DNA from: Smithella sp. D17
GTDB lineage: Bacteria; Desulfobacterota; Syntrophia; Syntrophales; Smithellaceae
Assembly: GCA_000753945.1 (NCBI GenBank)
Contig: JQOA01000065.1
Location: forward strand, 1 to 6,354
Direction of reading: 5' to 3'
DNA length: 6,354 bases
In this document: one piece after another, positions 1-5,928 of the stretch
How the letters are laid out: every line of letters starts with the position of its first letter
Position numbering within the stretch: position 1 is the first letter of the stretch
Position numbers and translations under genes: made by a program
The notes under the pieces: generated by a model
What the model was told of the DNA's origin: nothing
Databases searched by the model: none
The model's input: the letters and a program-made list of their open reading frames with translations, nothing else

Positions 1-1630
1 TAATTTTTTTCAATCCGCGATAAACACCAATGCCGAAATCCGTATGAACGACAAAGTCGCCCTCTTTCAAATCCCCGAATGATTTTAAGAAATAACCTTC
101 ACGTGTCGGACGCGTGCGTCGGCGGGGTGCTTTTTTGACAAATATTTCTTCCTCACTCAAACAAACCAGCTTCATCGCGGGGATAATAAAACTGGTGGAA
201 ATCTCGCCCTCCAGCAAAAGCGGTTGAGAGCCTCCCTCCCATTGAGAAATAACATCCAAAACTGACTTGAGTTGAGATAATGACTGAACTGGCATATCGT
301 AGGATAAAAGCAGATGTTTCATTCGATGCAGAGCTTCCTGATCCGGACAGAATAATAAAATAATCATCCGATCGTCCAGCCATGACTTAATCTTTTCCAC
401 CGTCCTGCGCAGAAAAGCGTCTTCCCTGATTTCTTCGGCAAGAAATTCTCCCTCGTACAGATACTGATAAGTTTCAAAATTAACGGCTGCTGCCGCCATA
501 TCTTTTTCCTGATCCAGATTCAGGCCTTCCAGAGAAATCTGCCCGAACCTGTCCATATTGGTTAAGATACCGGACGGGTCAATATAAGCGTTTTCTTTTT
601 CCAGATAAAATTTGCCACTATTCTTAGTTTTGAATAATAACTTATCGATACTTAGTTCCGCGTTCTGCATCGACTGATTTATGGCCAGCGGATTATCTAA
701 AATCATCAGAGTATTCGTCGGTAAATAATCAAAAAGACTGGACAGTTTATTATACGAAAACCCGGTATCGTCGTATATTTCGTAAAACAGCGGCAGAAAT
801 ATAGGGTTGATGGAAGTAGACAATCCATTCCCCAGAGAATCTACAAGGCTATCGCGAGTTTCGCGGGAAAGAGCGAGATCAGCGGCACGCCGTCGAATAT
901 TACGGACAGCCAACTCGAGTGATTGCGGATGGATCATAACCTCGCTTGACGGCGGCACAACAAAGGCGGACGCCTGCCCTATCGACCGTTGAGAAGAAGC
1001 GTCGAAAGTTCTGATAGACTCGATTTCGTCGCCAACCATTTCCAGGCGCAGAGGATTATTTTCAGCCGGAGGAAATATGTCAATAAGGTTTCCCCGAATA
1101 CTGAATTCACCTTTTTCTTCCACCAAGCCGACTCTTTTGTAACCTCCGGACATCAGACGCGAGCAGAAATCATCTCTATTTATTGTATCGCCCGTAGAAA
1201 TTATTTGCAGATATTGATTAAACTGGGCAACGGGCATAACTTTTTGCATCAAAGCAATCACGGACGTAACAACAATGATTCCAGTGTTTACTTGCAGGCT
1301 GGTCAGCGCTTCCAGACGGGCTAATTCTTCCTCTCTCTGGAGAGCAAACATGTCAATTGTCAGAAAATCAAGCGACGGATAATAAAATACAACCCCTTCT
1401 CCCAGAAACAAAGATAAATTACGCGCAAACGCGGCCGCTTCTTTTTCTTCCGGACAGACAACAAGCAGAGGTTTTTCCAGACGTTCAAAAAGAAGAGATA
1501 TCAAAAAGGACCGAGCGGCACCTTTTAGTCCGCTTACATTAACCTTTTTTGTCCCCTCTTCAATCTGCCTGGTCAGATTATATAACGGTTCGATATCTTC
1601 TTTATTTTTCTTTGTAATAATTTTCCGCAC
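1..1630 (-). CDS. mfd: Transcription-repair coupling factor Mfd, N-terminal half (runs off the left edge)
   Basis: Mfd is a DNA translocase that pushes stalled RNA polymerase off damaged DNA and recruits UvrA/UvrB for nucleotide excision repair. One uninterrupted minus-strand frame gives about 543 residues and is still open at position 1; full Mfd is about 1150 residues, so the helicase motors lie outside. Visible in order: the degenerate nucleotide-binding-like start (GLKGAARS, residues 34-41); the UvrB-like UvrA-interaction module with IRGNLIDIFPP (178-188) and GDEIESIRTFD (200-210); the linker and D3 region; an arginine-rich stretch near 502-510; and the start of the CarD-like RNA polymerase interaction domain (GDFVVHTDFGIGVYRG, from 524). 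GTG at 1630 is the first possible start after an in-frame stop at 1634-1636. A purine-rich AAGGAAG lies 15 bases upstream, which is rather far, so the start is less certain than the identity. The gene is divergent from moeA. No frame breaks were found. Confidence 0.93.
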   Translation of the reverse strand, partial: MRKIITKKNKEDIEPLYNLTRQIEEGTKKVNVSGLKGAARSFLISLLFERLEKPLLVVCPEEKEAAAFARNLSLFLGEGVVFYYPSLDFLTIDMFALQREEELARLEALTSLQVNTGIIVVTSVIALMQKVMPVAQFNQYLQIISTGDTINRDDFCSRLMSGGYKRVGLVEEKGEFSIRGNLIDIFPPAENNPLRLEMVGDEIESIRTFDASSQRSIGQASAFVVPPSSEVMIHPQSLELAVRNIRRRAADLALSRETRDSLVDSLGNGLSTSINPIFLPLFYEIYDDTGFSYNKLSSLFDYLPTNTLMILDNPLAINQSMQNAELSIDKLLFKTKNSGKFYLEKENAYIDPSGILTNMDRFGQISLEGLNLDQEKDMAAAAVNFETYQYLYEGEFLAEEIREDAFLRRTVEKIKSWLDDRMIILLFCPDQEALHRMKHLLLSYDMPVQSLSQLKSVLDVISQWEGGSQPLLLEGEISTSFIIPAMKLVCLSEEEIFVKKAPRRRTRPTREGYFLKSFGDLKEGDFVVHTDFGIGVYRGLKKI

Positions 1631-1675
1631 CGATTAAAACCCAAACTTCCTTCAAATAATCCGATCAACACCAAA

Positions 1676-1716
1676 ACCCATTCTGAATCAAAATATATCT
1701 TCAATCCAGAATGGGT
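1676..1716. promoter_or_regulatory. Perfect 10-bp inverted repeat flanking the putative mfd -10 box
   Basis: ACCCATTCTG at 1676-1685 and its exact reverse complement CAGAATGGGT at 1707-1716 are separated by 21 AT-rich bases. On the minus strand the spacer holds TATATT (1697 to 1692), the best -10-like hexamer upstream of mfd. No good -35 stands at the matching distance, as might be expected of an activated promoter. The arrangement could be a protein binding site straddling the mfd promoter, or a stem-loop in a leader transcript if transcription starts further upstream. Seen: the repeat and its position. Inferred: any regulatory role. Confidence 0.4.
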
Positions 1717-1815
1717 AAGTTCAGGTATTTTTCTAATCTTCTTTCCCGGATAATTCAATGAAAAAATTCTGCTCTGAAAATTACCATTTAAAATCAATGC
1801 TCTCCCCAATATCTG

Positions 1816-1843
1816 TTGACAACCGTCCTGTCTTTGATAAACT
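1816..1843 (+). promoter_or_regulatory. Candidate sigma70-type promoter for moeA
   Basis: A consensus -35 TTGACA (1816-1821) is followed after 16 bases by TAAACT (1838-1843), which matches the -10 consensus at four of six positions. Transcription would begin near 1850, about 23 bases before the moeA start codon. The -35 is perfect but the -10 is only fair. Confidence 0.4.
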
Positions 1844-1861
1844 GTCGCCCATTAATTCAAT

Positions 1862-1872
1862 GGAGACTAGAA
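1862..1872 (+). promoter_or_regulatory. Ribosome binding site fixing the moeA start
   Basis: GGAG at 1862-1865 stands seven bases before ATG 1873. The frame is open further upstream to a TTG at 1816, but that TTG is part of the putative -35 box and has no Shine-Dalgarno sequence. ATG 1873 also gives the standard family start, MISVEEAL. Confidence 0.65.
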
Positions 1873-3111
1873 ATGATTTCTGTAGAAGAGGCCTTAAAGA
1901 CAATTCTTATTACCTTCCGGCCGCTGGGTCTGGAAAAGATTAATATTCTGGATGGGCGCGGACGGGTGATCGGCGAAGACATTCTTGCCTCGCGCAACAT
2001 TCCCTCTGCCAACAATTCGGCGATGGACGGCTATGCCGTGCGCCACATCGACACTAAAGGAGCAGCCAGAGACAAACCTCTGAAACTGAAAATTATAGAA
2101 GATATACCGGCAGGAAAAGTCGCCCTAAAAAAAATAAATAAGGGTGAGGCGGCCCGCATCATGACCGGCGCGGTAATTCCCGAAGGCGCAGACGCGGTTG
2201 TCCGTCAGGAAGATACCCTCAAAGATGGCAAAACCGTTATCATTTACACTTCAGCGAAAAAAGCAGACCATATTCGTTTTGCCGGTGAAGATGTGCGCAA
2301 AAGTGAACTGGTTATGAAAAAAGGAAGCGCTCTCAGGCCGGCGGATATCGGAATGCTCGCCGCTTTAGGCAAAGCTTTTGTCAGTGCTTATCAGAAACCG
2401 CGCGTGGCAATTATGTCCACCGGCGATGAACTTGTCGATATCGAAATTGATCCGCCGCCTGGTAAAATCGTCAACAGCAACAGCTATTCACTGGCAGCGC
2501 AGGTGCTGGAATGCGGCGCGATACCTATCATGCTGGGCATTTCCAAAGATAAAAAATCGGACTTGGAGGAAACATTTAAAACCGCGATGCACGCCGATTT
2601 GATTATTTCCTCCGGCGGAGTTTCCGTCGGCGATTTTGATTTTGTGAAAAACGTCATGGGAGAAATAGGCAACGCCATGCATTTTTGGCAGGTAGCCATG
2701 AGGCCGGGGAAACCACTGGCTTTCGGTGCTATCGAAGGCGTTCCCCTGTTTGGCCTGCCGGGCAATCCTGTATCCGCGATGGTTTCCTTCGAACAGTTCG
2801 TGCGCCCTTCCCTTTTAAAGATGCAGGGATACAAAAATATTTTCCGCCAGACTATAAAAGCAATCTGCGCAGAGGACTTTCAAAAACAGGCGGGCTTCAA
2901 ACATTTTATCCGTGCTGTAGTCAAAAAGGGGAAAAACAAATATGTTGTCACTACAACGGGAGATCAAGGCTCCGGTATTCTAAAATCAATGGTCACAGCC
3001 AACGGTCTGATTGTTATGGGAGAAAACGAAACCAGGATTGAAAAGGGTACCGAAGTGACTGTTCAGTTACTGGATGATTCTTTATATCAGTCCGATTCTC
3101 TCCAATTTTAG
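1873..3111 (+). CDS. moeA: Molybdopterin molybdenumtransferase MoeA
   Basis: MoeA catalyses the last step of molybdenum cofactor synthesis in the cytoplasm, inserting molybdate into adenylylated molybdopterin to give Mo-molybdopterin. The 412-residue product has the usual length for the family (about 400-410). Motifs in order: SAMDGYA (49-55), MTGA (97-100), PEGADAVV (103-110), IRFAGEDV (134-141), STGDEL (182-187), NSNS (201-204), SSGGVSVGDFDFV (246-258), MRPGKP (276-281) and GLPGNPVS (294-301), then the small MoeA C-terminal domain from about 335. The SSGGVSVGD loop and the MRPGKP/GLPGNP segments line the conserved active cleft. No residue expected of the family is obviously missing. It appears to be a single-gene unit with its own promoter, followed by a hairpin and then selC. 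A paralogous role in tungsten cofactor synthesis cannot be excluded from sequence alone. Confidence 0.95.
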   Translation: MISVEEALKTILITFRPLGLEKINILDGRGRVIGEDILASRNIPSANNSAMDGYAVRHIDTKGAARDKPLKLKIIEDIPAGKVALKKINKGEAARIMTGAVIPEGADAVVRQEDTLKDGKTVIIYTSAKKADHIRFAGEDVRKSELVMKKGSALRPADIGMLAALGKAFVSAYQKPRVAIMSTGDELVDIEIDPPPGKIVNSNSYSLAAQVLECGAIPIMLGISKDKKSDLEETFKTAMHADLIISSGGVSVGDFDFVKNVMGEIGNAMHFWQVAMRPGKPLAFGAIEGVPLFGLPGNPVSAMVSFEQFVRPSLLKMQGYKNIFRQTIKAICAEDFQKQAGFKHFIRAVVKKGKNKYVVTTTGDQGSGILKSMVTANGLIVMGENETRIEKGTEVTVQLLDDSLYQSDSLQF

Positions 3112-3126
3112 CTTATTGCGTTCGAG

Positions 3127-3153
3127 GCAAAAAATAGCACTGATATTTTTTGC
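3127..3153 (+). terminator. Hairpin after moeA, probable terminator
   Basis: GCAAAAAATA (3127-3136) and TATTTTTTGC (3144-3153) form a perfect 10-bp stem with a 7-base loop, 15 bases after the moeA stop. The 3' arm contains six T in a row. The stem is AT-rich with only a G-C pair at its base, so it is weaker than a classic intrinsic terminator. It could act in both directions because the other strand also ends in a T run. Confidence 0.5.
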
Positions 3154-3156
3154 ATG

Positions 3157-3185
3157 TTGACACTTTATCATTTTGCAGATAAATT
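3157..3185 (+). promoter_or_regulatory. Candidate promoter of selC
   Basis: A perfect -35 TTGACA (3157-3162) is followed, after an ideal 17-base spacer, by TAAATT (3180-3185), a four-of-six -10 match. The predicted start, about seven bases later, falls at 3192, right at the 5' end of the tRNA (3193). This gives selC its own promoter, separate from moeA, with almost no 5' leader for RNase P to remove. Confidence 0.5.
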
Positions 3186-3192
3186 CCCCTAT

Positions 3193-3290
3193 GGAAGTGC
3201 CAAGGTCACTGGTGGGCCTCTCGGACTTCAAATCCGGTGTGGGGCGCTAAAACCGTCCCGGGTGGGTTCGATTCCCATGCACTTCCGCCA
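3193..3290 (+). tRNA. selC: Selenocysteine tRNA, anticodon UCA, with encoded CCA
   Basis: The 98-base gene inserts selenocysteine at recoded UGA codons, together with SelA, SelB and SelD. Visible features: an 8-bp acceptor stem, GGAAGTGC (3193-3200) with GCACTTCC (3279-3286), characteristic of tRNA-Sec; discriminator G3287 and CCA 3288-3290; an anticodon stem TCGGA/TCCGG around the loop CTTCAAA, with anticodon TCA at 3228-3230; a long variable arm between about 3238 and 3261; and a T arm TGGG/CCCA with loop TTCGATT (3267-3273). Length, extra acceptor pair and anticodon together leave little doubt. A promoter lies directly upstream and a terminator hairpin directly downstream. selC is a known integration site for islands and phages, in keeping with the accessory DNA that follows. 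Confidence 0.97.
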
Positions 3291-3320
3291 AACATCATTG
3301 TAATTATTGATGTTTTATTC
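3290..3320 (+). terminator. Intrinsic terminator after selC
   Basis: AAACATCA (3290-3297) pairs perfectly with TGATGTTT (3308-3315) around a 10-base loop, and a T-rich tail (TTTTATTCTT) begins within the 3' arm. The first A of the stem is the last base of the tRNA CCA end, so termination would be directly coupled to the tRNA 3' end. Confidence 0.6.
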
Positions 3321-3328
3321 TTGTAATG

Positions 3329-3351
3329 ACTGAACCAAAACTGAACCAGTT
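3329..3351 (+). repeat. Two 9-bp direct repeats with an overlapping small palindrome after selC
   Basis: ACTGAACCA occurs at 3329-3337 and again at 3340-3348, 11 bases apart, which is about one helical turn. The second copy lies in a palindrome, AACTG (3339-3343) with CAGTT (3347-3351). This sits at the border between the tRNA and the accessory DNA. It could be a binding site, for example a recombinase arm site, but no integrase gene is present to support that. Confidence 0.35.
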
Positions 3352-3375
3352 AATAATATATTTTTAATGAAAGGT

Positions 3376-3403
3376 TTGATAAAAAAATAACAATCAATAA
3401 ACT
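3376..3403 (+). promoter_or_regulatory. Weak candidate promoter for the 3464 gene pair
   Basis: TTGATA (3376-3381) and TAAACT (3398-3403) are separated by 16 bases. An alternative is TTTAAT (3416-3421) with TAAAAT (3439-3444), 17 bases apart and with a better -10 but a poorer -35. The whole stretch is AT-rich, so chance matches are likely. The gene itself has a clear Shine-Dalgarno sequence, GGGAG at 3450-3454. Confidence 0.25.
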
Positions 3404-3463
3404 TCTATGGCAAACTTTAATAAAATGTATTAATGGTGTAAAATTAAAAGGGAGAAAAAAGGG

Positions 3464-3856
3464 ATGAAACCAATACAAGAAGACAAAGGTGCACTACCTG
3501 AGATCAAATTCAAGTATATTTTTTCAAAAGAATATAATCCAAAATATGCAACAGGGGTATTTGGAGGTGTAACGCCTAGTGGAGAAATTGTGGCCAATTT
3601 TTTTCTCGAAAGACACGCTCTTCCAATTTCACAGACACAAGTAGTAGAACCATCAGGGCAGCTTGGAACAATCGTCAAAAATGAGCCCGATGATCTTCAG
3701 AAAACAATGGTTCGTGTTGTCGAGAATGGTGTTATTTTAGACGTATTTTTTGCGAAAAAGTTTAATGCGTGGCTTACAGAAAAAATTAACGAAGCTGAAA
3801 CAATTAAAGAAGCTGAAAAACAATCTGATGCTACTGTAATAGATATCAAAAAATAG
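3464..3856 (+). CDS. Conserved-looking protein of unknown function, 130 residues, faintly DUF3467-like
   Basis: I do not recognise this gene with certainty. The product is a small soluble protein without signal peptide or membrane segments. The first 55 residues look like a beta-rich fold (KFKYIFSKEY, GVFGGVTPSGEIVANFFLER), followed by a variable loop. A strand-turn-helix then reads VRVVENGVILDVFFAKKFNAWL (about 83-104) in sequence, ending in a charged helical tail to residue 130. The order of 'promoter-like' strands, E-x-V-x-x-x-F and a closing helix recalls DUF3467-type proteins, but this is an impression, not a match. GGGAG (3450-3454) stands nine bases before ATG 3464. The stop codon overlaps the Shine-Dalgarno sequence of the next gene, so the two are probably translated together. 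It is AT-richer than moeA, in keeping with acquisition by transfer next to selC. Confidence 0.75.
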   Translation: MKPIQEDKGALPEIKFKYIFSKEYNPKYATGVFGGVTPSGEIVANFFLERHALPISQTQVVEPSGQLGTIVKNEPDDLQKTMVRVVENGVILDVFFAKKFNAWLTEKINEAETIKEAEKQSDATVIDIKK

Positions 3857-3863
3857 GAGGAGT

Positions 3864-4358
3864 ATGTTACCTATTGCTTCCGCAATTTCCGGAAATATTA
3901 TAACACCATTCTCTGCTGTTGGGGGAAGGGATTATAATGGTGTTATTGTTGATTCTGTTTTAAATAAAATAGACAATGTACCAAGAACCGTAACGAATGC
4001 ATCTATTGCAATCGCTACCGAATTTGTTTTTGGGGTTCAACCTACCATTAGTTCTATTTTATCGATTATTCAACCGAACGTTAATAATAAGTTGCAAGTC
4101 ATCATGATTGACCGTCTAATTACATTAAAGTTTTCTAAGCCGTTAAGCGTTATTATTGAACCTGATGATGATGCGTATATAGTTCGATGCCCTGATCTTC
4201 CTGTTTTTGGATTTGCAAATGATCCTTTAGAAGCAATTGCTTCACTTAAACGCGAAATAGAGTCTTTATACTTTGAACTAATGGCAGACGATAACTTCTC
4301 ACCTCAATGGTTGGACTATAAAGAATTTCTTCGTGATAATATTTGTGAGCTTAAATGA
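3864..4358 (+). CDS. HicB-like protein with an 83-residue N-terminal extension
   Basis: The C-terminal half (about residues 84-150) resembles the HicB partial RNase H-like fold found in antitoxins of HicAB systems and in stand-alone relatives. It shows a strand pair ending in DDDAYIVRCPDLPVFGF (101-117), then DPLEAIASLKREIESLY (120-136) as the typical helix after the G-x-x-x-x-EA position. The tail, DDNFSPQWLDYKEFL, is shared by a subgroup I recall only in general terms. Residues 1-80 are not recognised; they contain small and hydrophobic residues but no clear membrane helix. An internal ATG at 4104 (residue 81) would give a HicB-only protein but has no good Shine-Dalgarno sequence. ATG 3864 has AGGAGG at 3855-3860, overlapping the upstream stop, so translational coupling is likely. 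An antitoxin or regulator role is an inference. The expected HicA-type partner is not adjacent but lies beyond the insertion sequence at 5938. Confidence 0.7.
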   Translation: MLPIASAISGNIITPFSAVGGRDYNGVIVDSVLNKIDNVPRTVTNASIAIATEFVFGVQPTISSILSIIQPNVNNKLQVIMIDRLITLKFSKPLSVIIEPDDDAYIVRCPDLPVFGFANDPLEAIASLKREIESLYFELMADDNFSPQWLDYKEFLRDNICELK

Positions 4359-4366
4359 AACCCACA

Positions 4367-4381
4367 TGACGGTACCCGTCA
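4367..4381 (+). repeat. Short perfect hairpin TGACGG/CCGTCA with a third related copy downstream
   Basis: TGACGG (4367-4372) and CCGTCA (4376-4381) form a 6-bp stem with a 3-base loop, 8 bases after the HicB-like stop. There is no T run after it, so it is not a good intrinsic terminator. GACCGTC at 4419-4425 could pair with GACGGT (4368-4373) instead, giving two alternative foldings. It may belong to the left flank of the insertion sequence or to the host operon. Confidence 0.35.
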
Positions 4382-4453
4382 CAAAGGAGGATGAAAATAG
4401 CTGAGTTCCTATAGACTTGACCGTCGGAATGATTATCCTATTTCCACTTACCA

Positions 4454-4470
4454 CTTACCCTAACTTTATT
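4454..4470 (+). repeat. Possible left subterminal inverted repeat of the insertion sequence
   Basis: The reverse complement of this stretch, AATAAAGTTAGGGTAAG, resembles AATAAGTTAGAGGTG at 5914-5928 (shared AATAA, GTTAG and GGT, with two one-base gaps). An alternative weak pairing is CTTACCACTTACCC (4447-4460) with GGGTAAACGGGTAAG (5714-5728). Both pairings are imperfect and could be chance. Confidence 0.25.
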
Positions 4471-4485
4471 AAGGAGGATGGAGAT

Positions 4486-5708
4486 ATGGACAACGAGATT
4501 ATCATTGATAAGGGATGCGGCCTGGATGTTCACAAAGAAACGGTTGTCGCCTGTGTTATGGGAAGCGGCATCAAGAAGGAGATTCGCACGTTCAGTACGA
4601 AGACCAACGATTTATTACGGCTGAAGGTATGGTTGTCAGGCCTTGGTATCACGCACATTGCCATGGAAAGCACGGGGCCGTATTGGAAGCCGGTGTTCAA
4701 TGTTCTTGAGGATGGATTCACGTTGATCTTGGCGAACGCTCGGCATATCAAGAACGTACCGGGCCGGAAGACGGATGTTAAGGATAGTGAATGGATATGC
4801 CGGTTATTGCGGAGCGGGTTGTTGTCCGCGAGTTTTGTTCCGCCGCAAGGCATCCGTGAGTTGCGGGATTTGACCCGTTATCGCCGGAAGCTGACACAGT
4901 CACTGTCAGCGGAGAAGAATCGCATTCAGAAGGTGCTGGAGGATGCGAATGTCAAGATATCATCAGTTTTGTCAGACACTTTTGGTGCAAGCGGCAGCCA
5001 GATGATTGAAGCGATTATGGAGGGCAAGCTCAACGAGGCGGAGATCGCGGATTTAGCGAAAGGTAAGCTCAAGAGCAAGAAAGAAGAGATTCGCGAAGCC
5101 CTCGTGGGTTATTTTCAAGATCATCATCGTTTTATGATCAAGGCCTCATTGGAGCATATCAAGTATTTGGAGAAGCTCATTTCGGATTTGGATCAGGAAA
5201 CGAAGAAGAAGTTGGCACGATATCAGAAGGAATATGAGTTATTGCAGACTATTCCCGGCGTGAAGGAGCAAGGCGCTACCGCGATTATTGCCGAAATAGG
5301 TGCGGATATGGATGTTTTCCCATCTGAGGGACATTTGTCCTCCTGGGCGGGGATGAGCCCCGGCAATAACGAGAGCGCGGGTAAAAAAAAAGTGGAAAGA
5401 CAACCCACGGCAATAAGAATTTGAAGGCAGCATTGACCCAGTGTGCGTGGGCTGCATCACGGACAAAGAACACTTATCTCAGCGCGAAGTATCACAGTTT
5501 GGTAGGGAGGCGCGGGAAGAAACGGGCGTTGATTGCTGTCGGTCACAAGATTTTGGTCATGGCTTATCACATGATAAGAAACGGGGTCCCCTATAAAGAG
5601 TTGGGTAAGGATTATTTACTTCACCGACGGGCAGACAAGATTGTTAAGAATCACCTCAAGCGGTTGCGGGATCTTGGGTATGCGGTAGAATTGAAGAAGG
5701 TTGCCTGA
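4486..5708 (+). pseudogene. IS110/IS1111-family DEDD transposase, split by a frame change at an A9 run
   Basis: This recombinase mobilises its element using a RuvC-like DEDD domain plus a C-terminal Transposase_20 domain carrying a catalytic serine. The start is ATG 4486, with AAGGAGG at 4471-4477 and 8 bases spacing; upstream in-frame TTG 4417 has no comparable signal. The acidic tetrad is present: D14 in GLDVHKE, E61 in AMESTGPYW, D97 and D100 in KTDVKDSEW. A coiled-coil-like helical linker (about 215-260) leads to the helix-hairpin-helix region LLQTIPGVKEQGATAIIAEIG and the likely active serine S297 in NNESAG. At 5383-5391 nine A in a row put the frame out: the first part ends at 5424, while the rest (THGNKNLKAALTQCAW onward) continues one frame back to 5708. 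Joining them gives about 407 residues, a normal family length with an intact C-terminus. The cause could be a one-base deletion, a sequencing error or slippage. Confidence 0.9.
5383..5391 (+). other. Run of nine A at the transposase frame break
   Basis: The zero frame reads GGT AAA AAA AAA GTG and soon stops at 5422-5424. Moving back one base after the run gives AAA AGT GGA AAG ACA and restores the conserved C-terminus; ten A would do the same in the DNA. The run is a good slippery site for polymerase or ribosome. Only a weak 4-bp hairpin (GTGG 5392-5395 with CCAC 5405-5408) follows, with no spacer, so evidence for programmed ribosomal frameshifting is poor. Confidence 0.75.
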
Positions 5709-5737
5709 TCATTGGGTAAACGGGTAAGACAATGGAA

Positions 5738-5882
5738 TGGTTTTCACAGAATAAAGGTCGTTTTTTACTGGTGGTTGCGACCCCGGAAATGAAACTGATC
5801 TGGCCGGATTTAAGAACAAAGCAATGTTGCCATGAGCACGCAGGTGAAATTTTTACAGTCGATCCGGCCACCTGTGAAACCA
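5738..5882 (+). ncRNA. Structured RNA candidate after the transposase, possible IS1111-type bridge RNA
   Basis: TGGTTTTCACAG (5738-5749) pairs with CTGTGAAACCA (5872-5882) as 11 base pairs with a single bulged T. Inside this closing stem are a hairpin GGTCG/CGACC (5756-5760 with 5778-5782, 17-base loop) and a stem TGGCCGGAT/ATCCGGCCA (5801-5809 with 5862-5870, 52-base internal region). The second stem stacks within one base of the closing stem. This nested layout is hard to explain by chance. IS110-family elements encode a guide RNA with internal loops that pair with donor and target DNA; IS1111-group members carry it at the right end, after the transposase, which matches this location. The loop sequences have not been matched to donor or target here. 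A 56-codon open frame (ATG 5732 to TAA 5902) covers the same bases and cannot be fully excluded. Confidence 0.5.
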
Positions 5883-5913
5883 ATAAGAATTTTGTGCGGT
5901 AAGTAATAAATAC

Positions 5914-5928
5914 AATAAGTTAGAGGTG
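5914..5928 (+). repeat. Possible right subterminal inverted repeat of the insertion sequence
   Basis: AATAAGTTAGAGGTG is an imperfect inverted match to 4454-4470. It lies just past the structured RNA candidate and just before the next gene, whose Shine-Dalgarno GAGGTG (5923-5928) it contains. If real, the insertion sequence supplies the ribosome binding site of the downstream gene. Confidence 0.25.

Noticed and set aside
807..1542. Several plus-strand open frames across the mfd region
   Set aside because: They are antisense to a continuous, motif-bearing mfd frame and have no ribosome binding sites or family features.
1573..1809. 78-residue minus-strand open frame overlapping the mfd start
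   Set aside because: It overlaps mfd in another frame, crosses the inverted repeat and putative promoter region, and has no recognisable features.
1816..1872. 19-residue N-terminal extension of MoeA from TTG 1816
   Set aside because: The TTG is part of the likely -35 box; ATG 1873 has a proper Shine-Dalgarno and gives the standard family start.
4417..4485. 23-residue N-terminal extension of the transposase from TTG 4417
   Set aside because: A strong AAGGAGG with ideal spacing serves ATG 4486, and the sequence after it is the normal start of the family.
5383..5424. Programmed -1 ribosomal frameshifting signal
   Set aside because: The A9 run is slippery, but the only following hairpin is 4 bp without a spacer; a one-base deletion or sequencing error is simpler.
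5732..5902. 56-residue open frame after the transposase (start MEWFSQNKGRF)
   Set aside because: It lacks a good ribosome binding site, matches no family I know, and its bases form the nested stems of the RNA candidate; a chance open frame of this size is not unusual.
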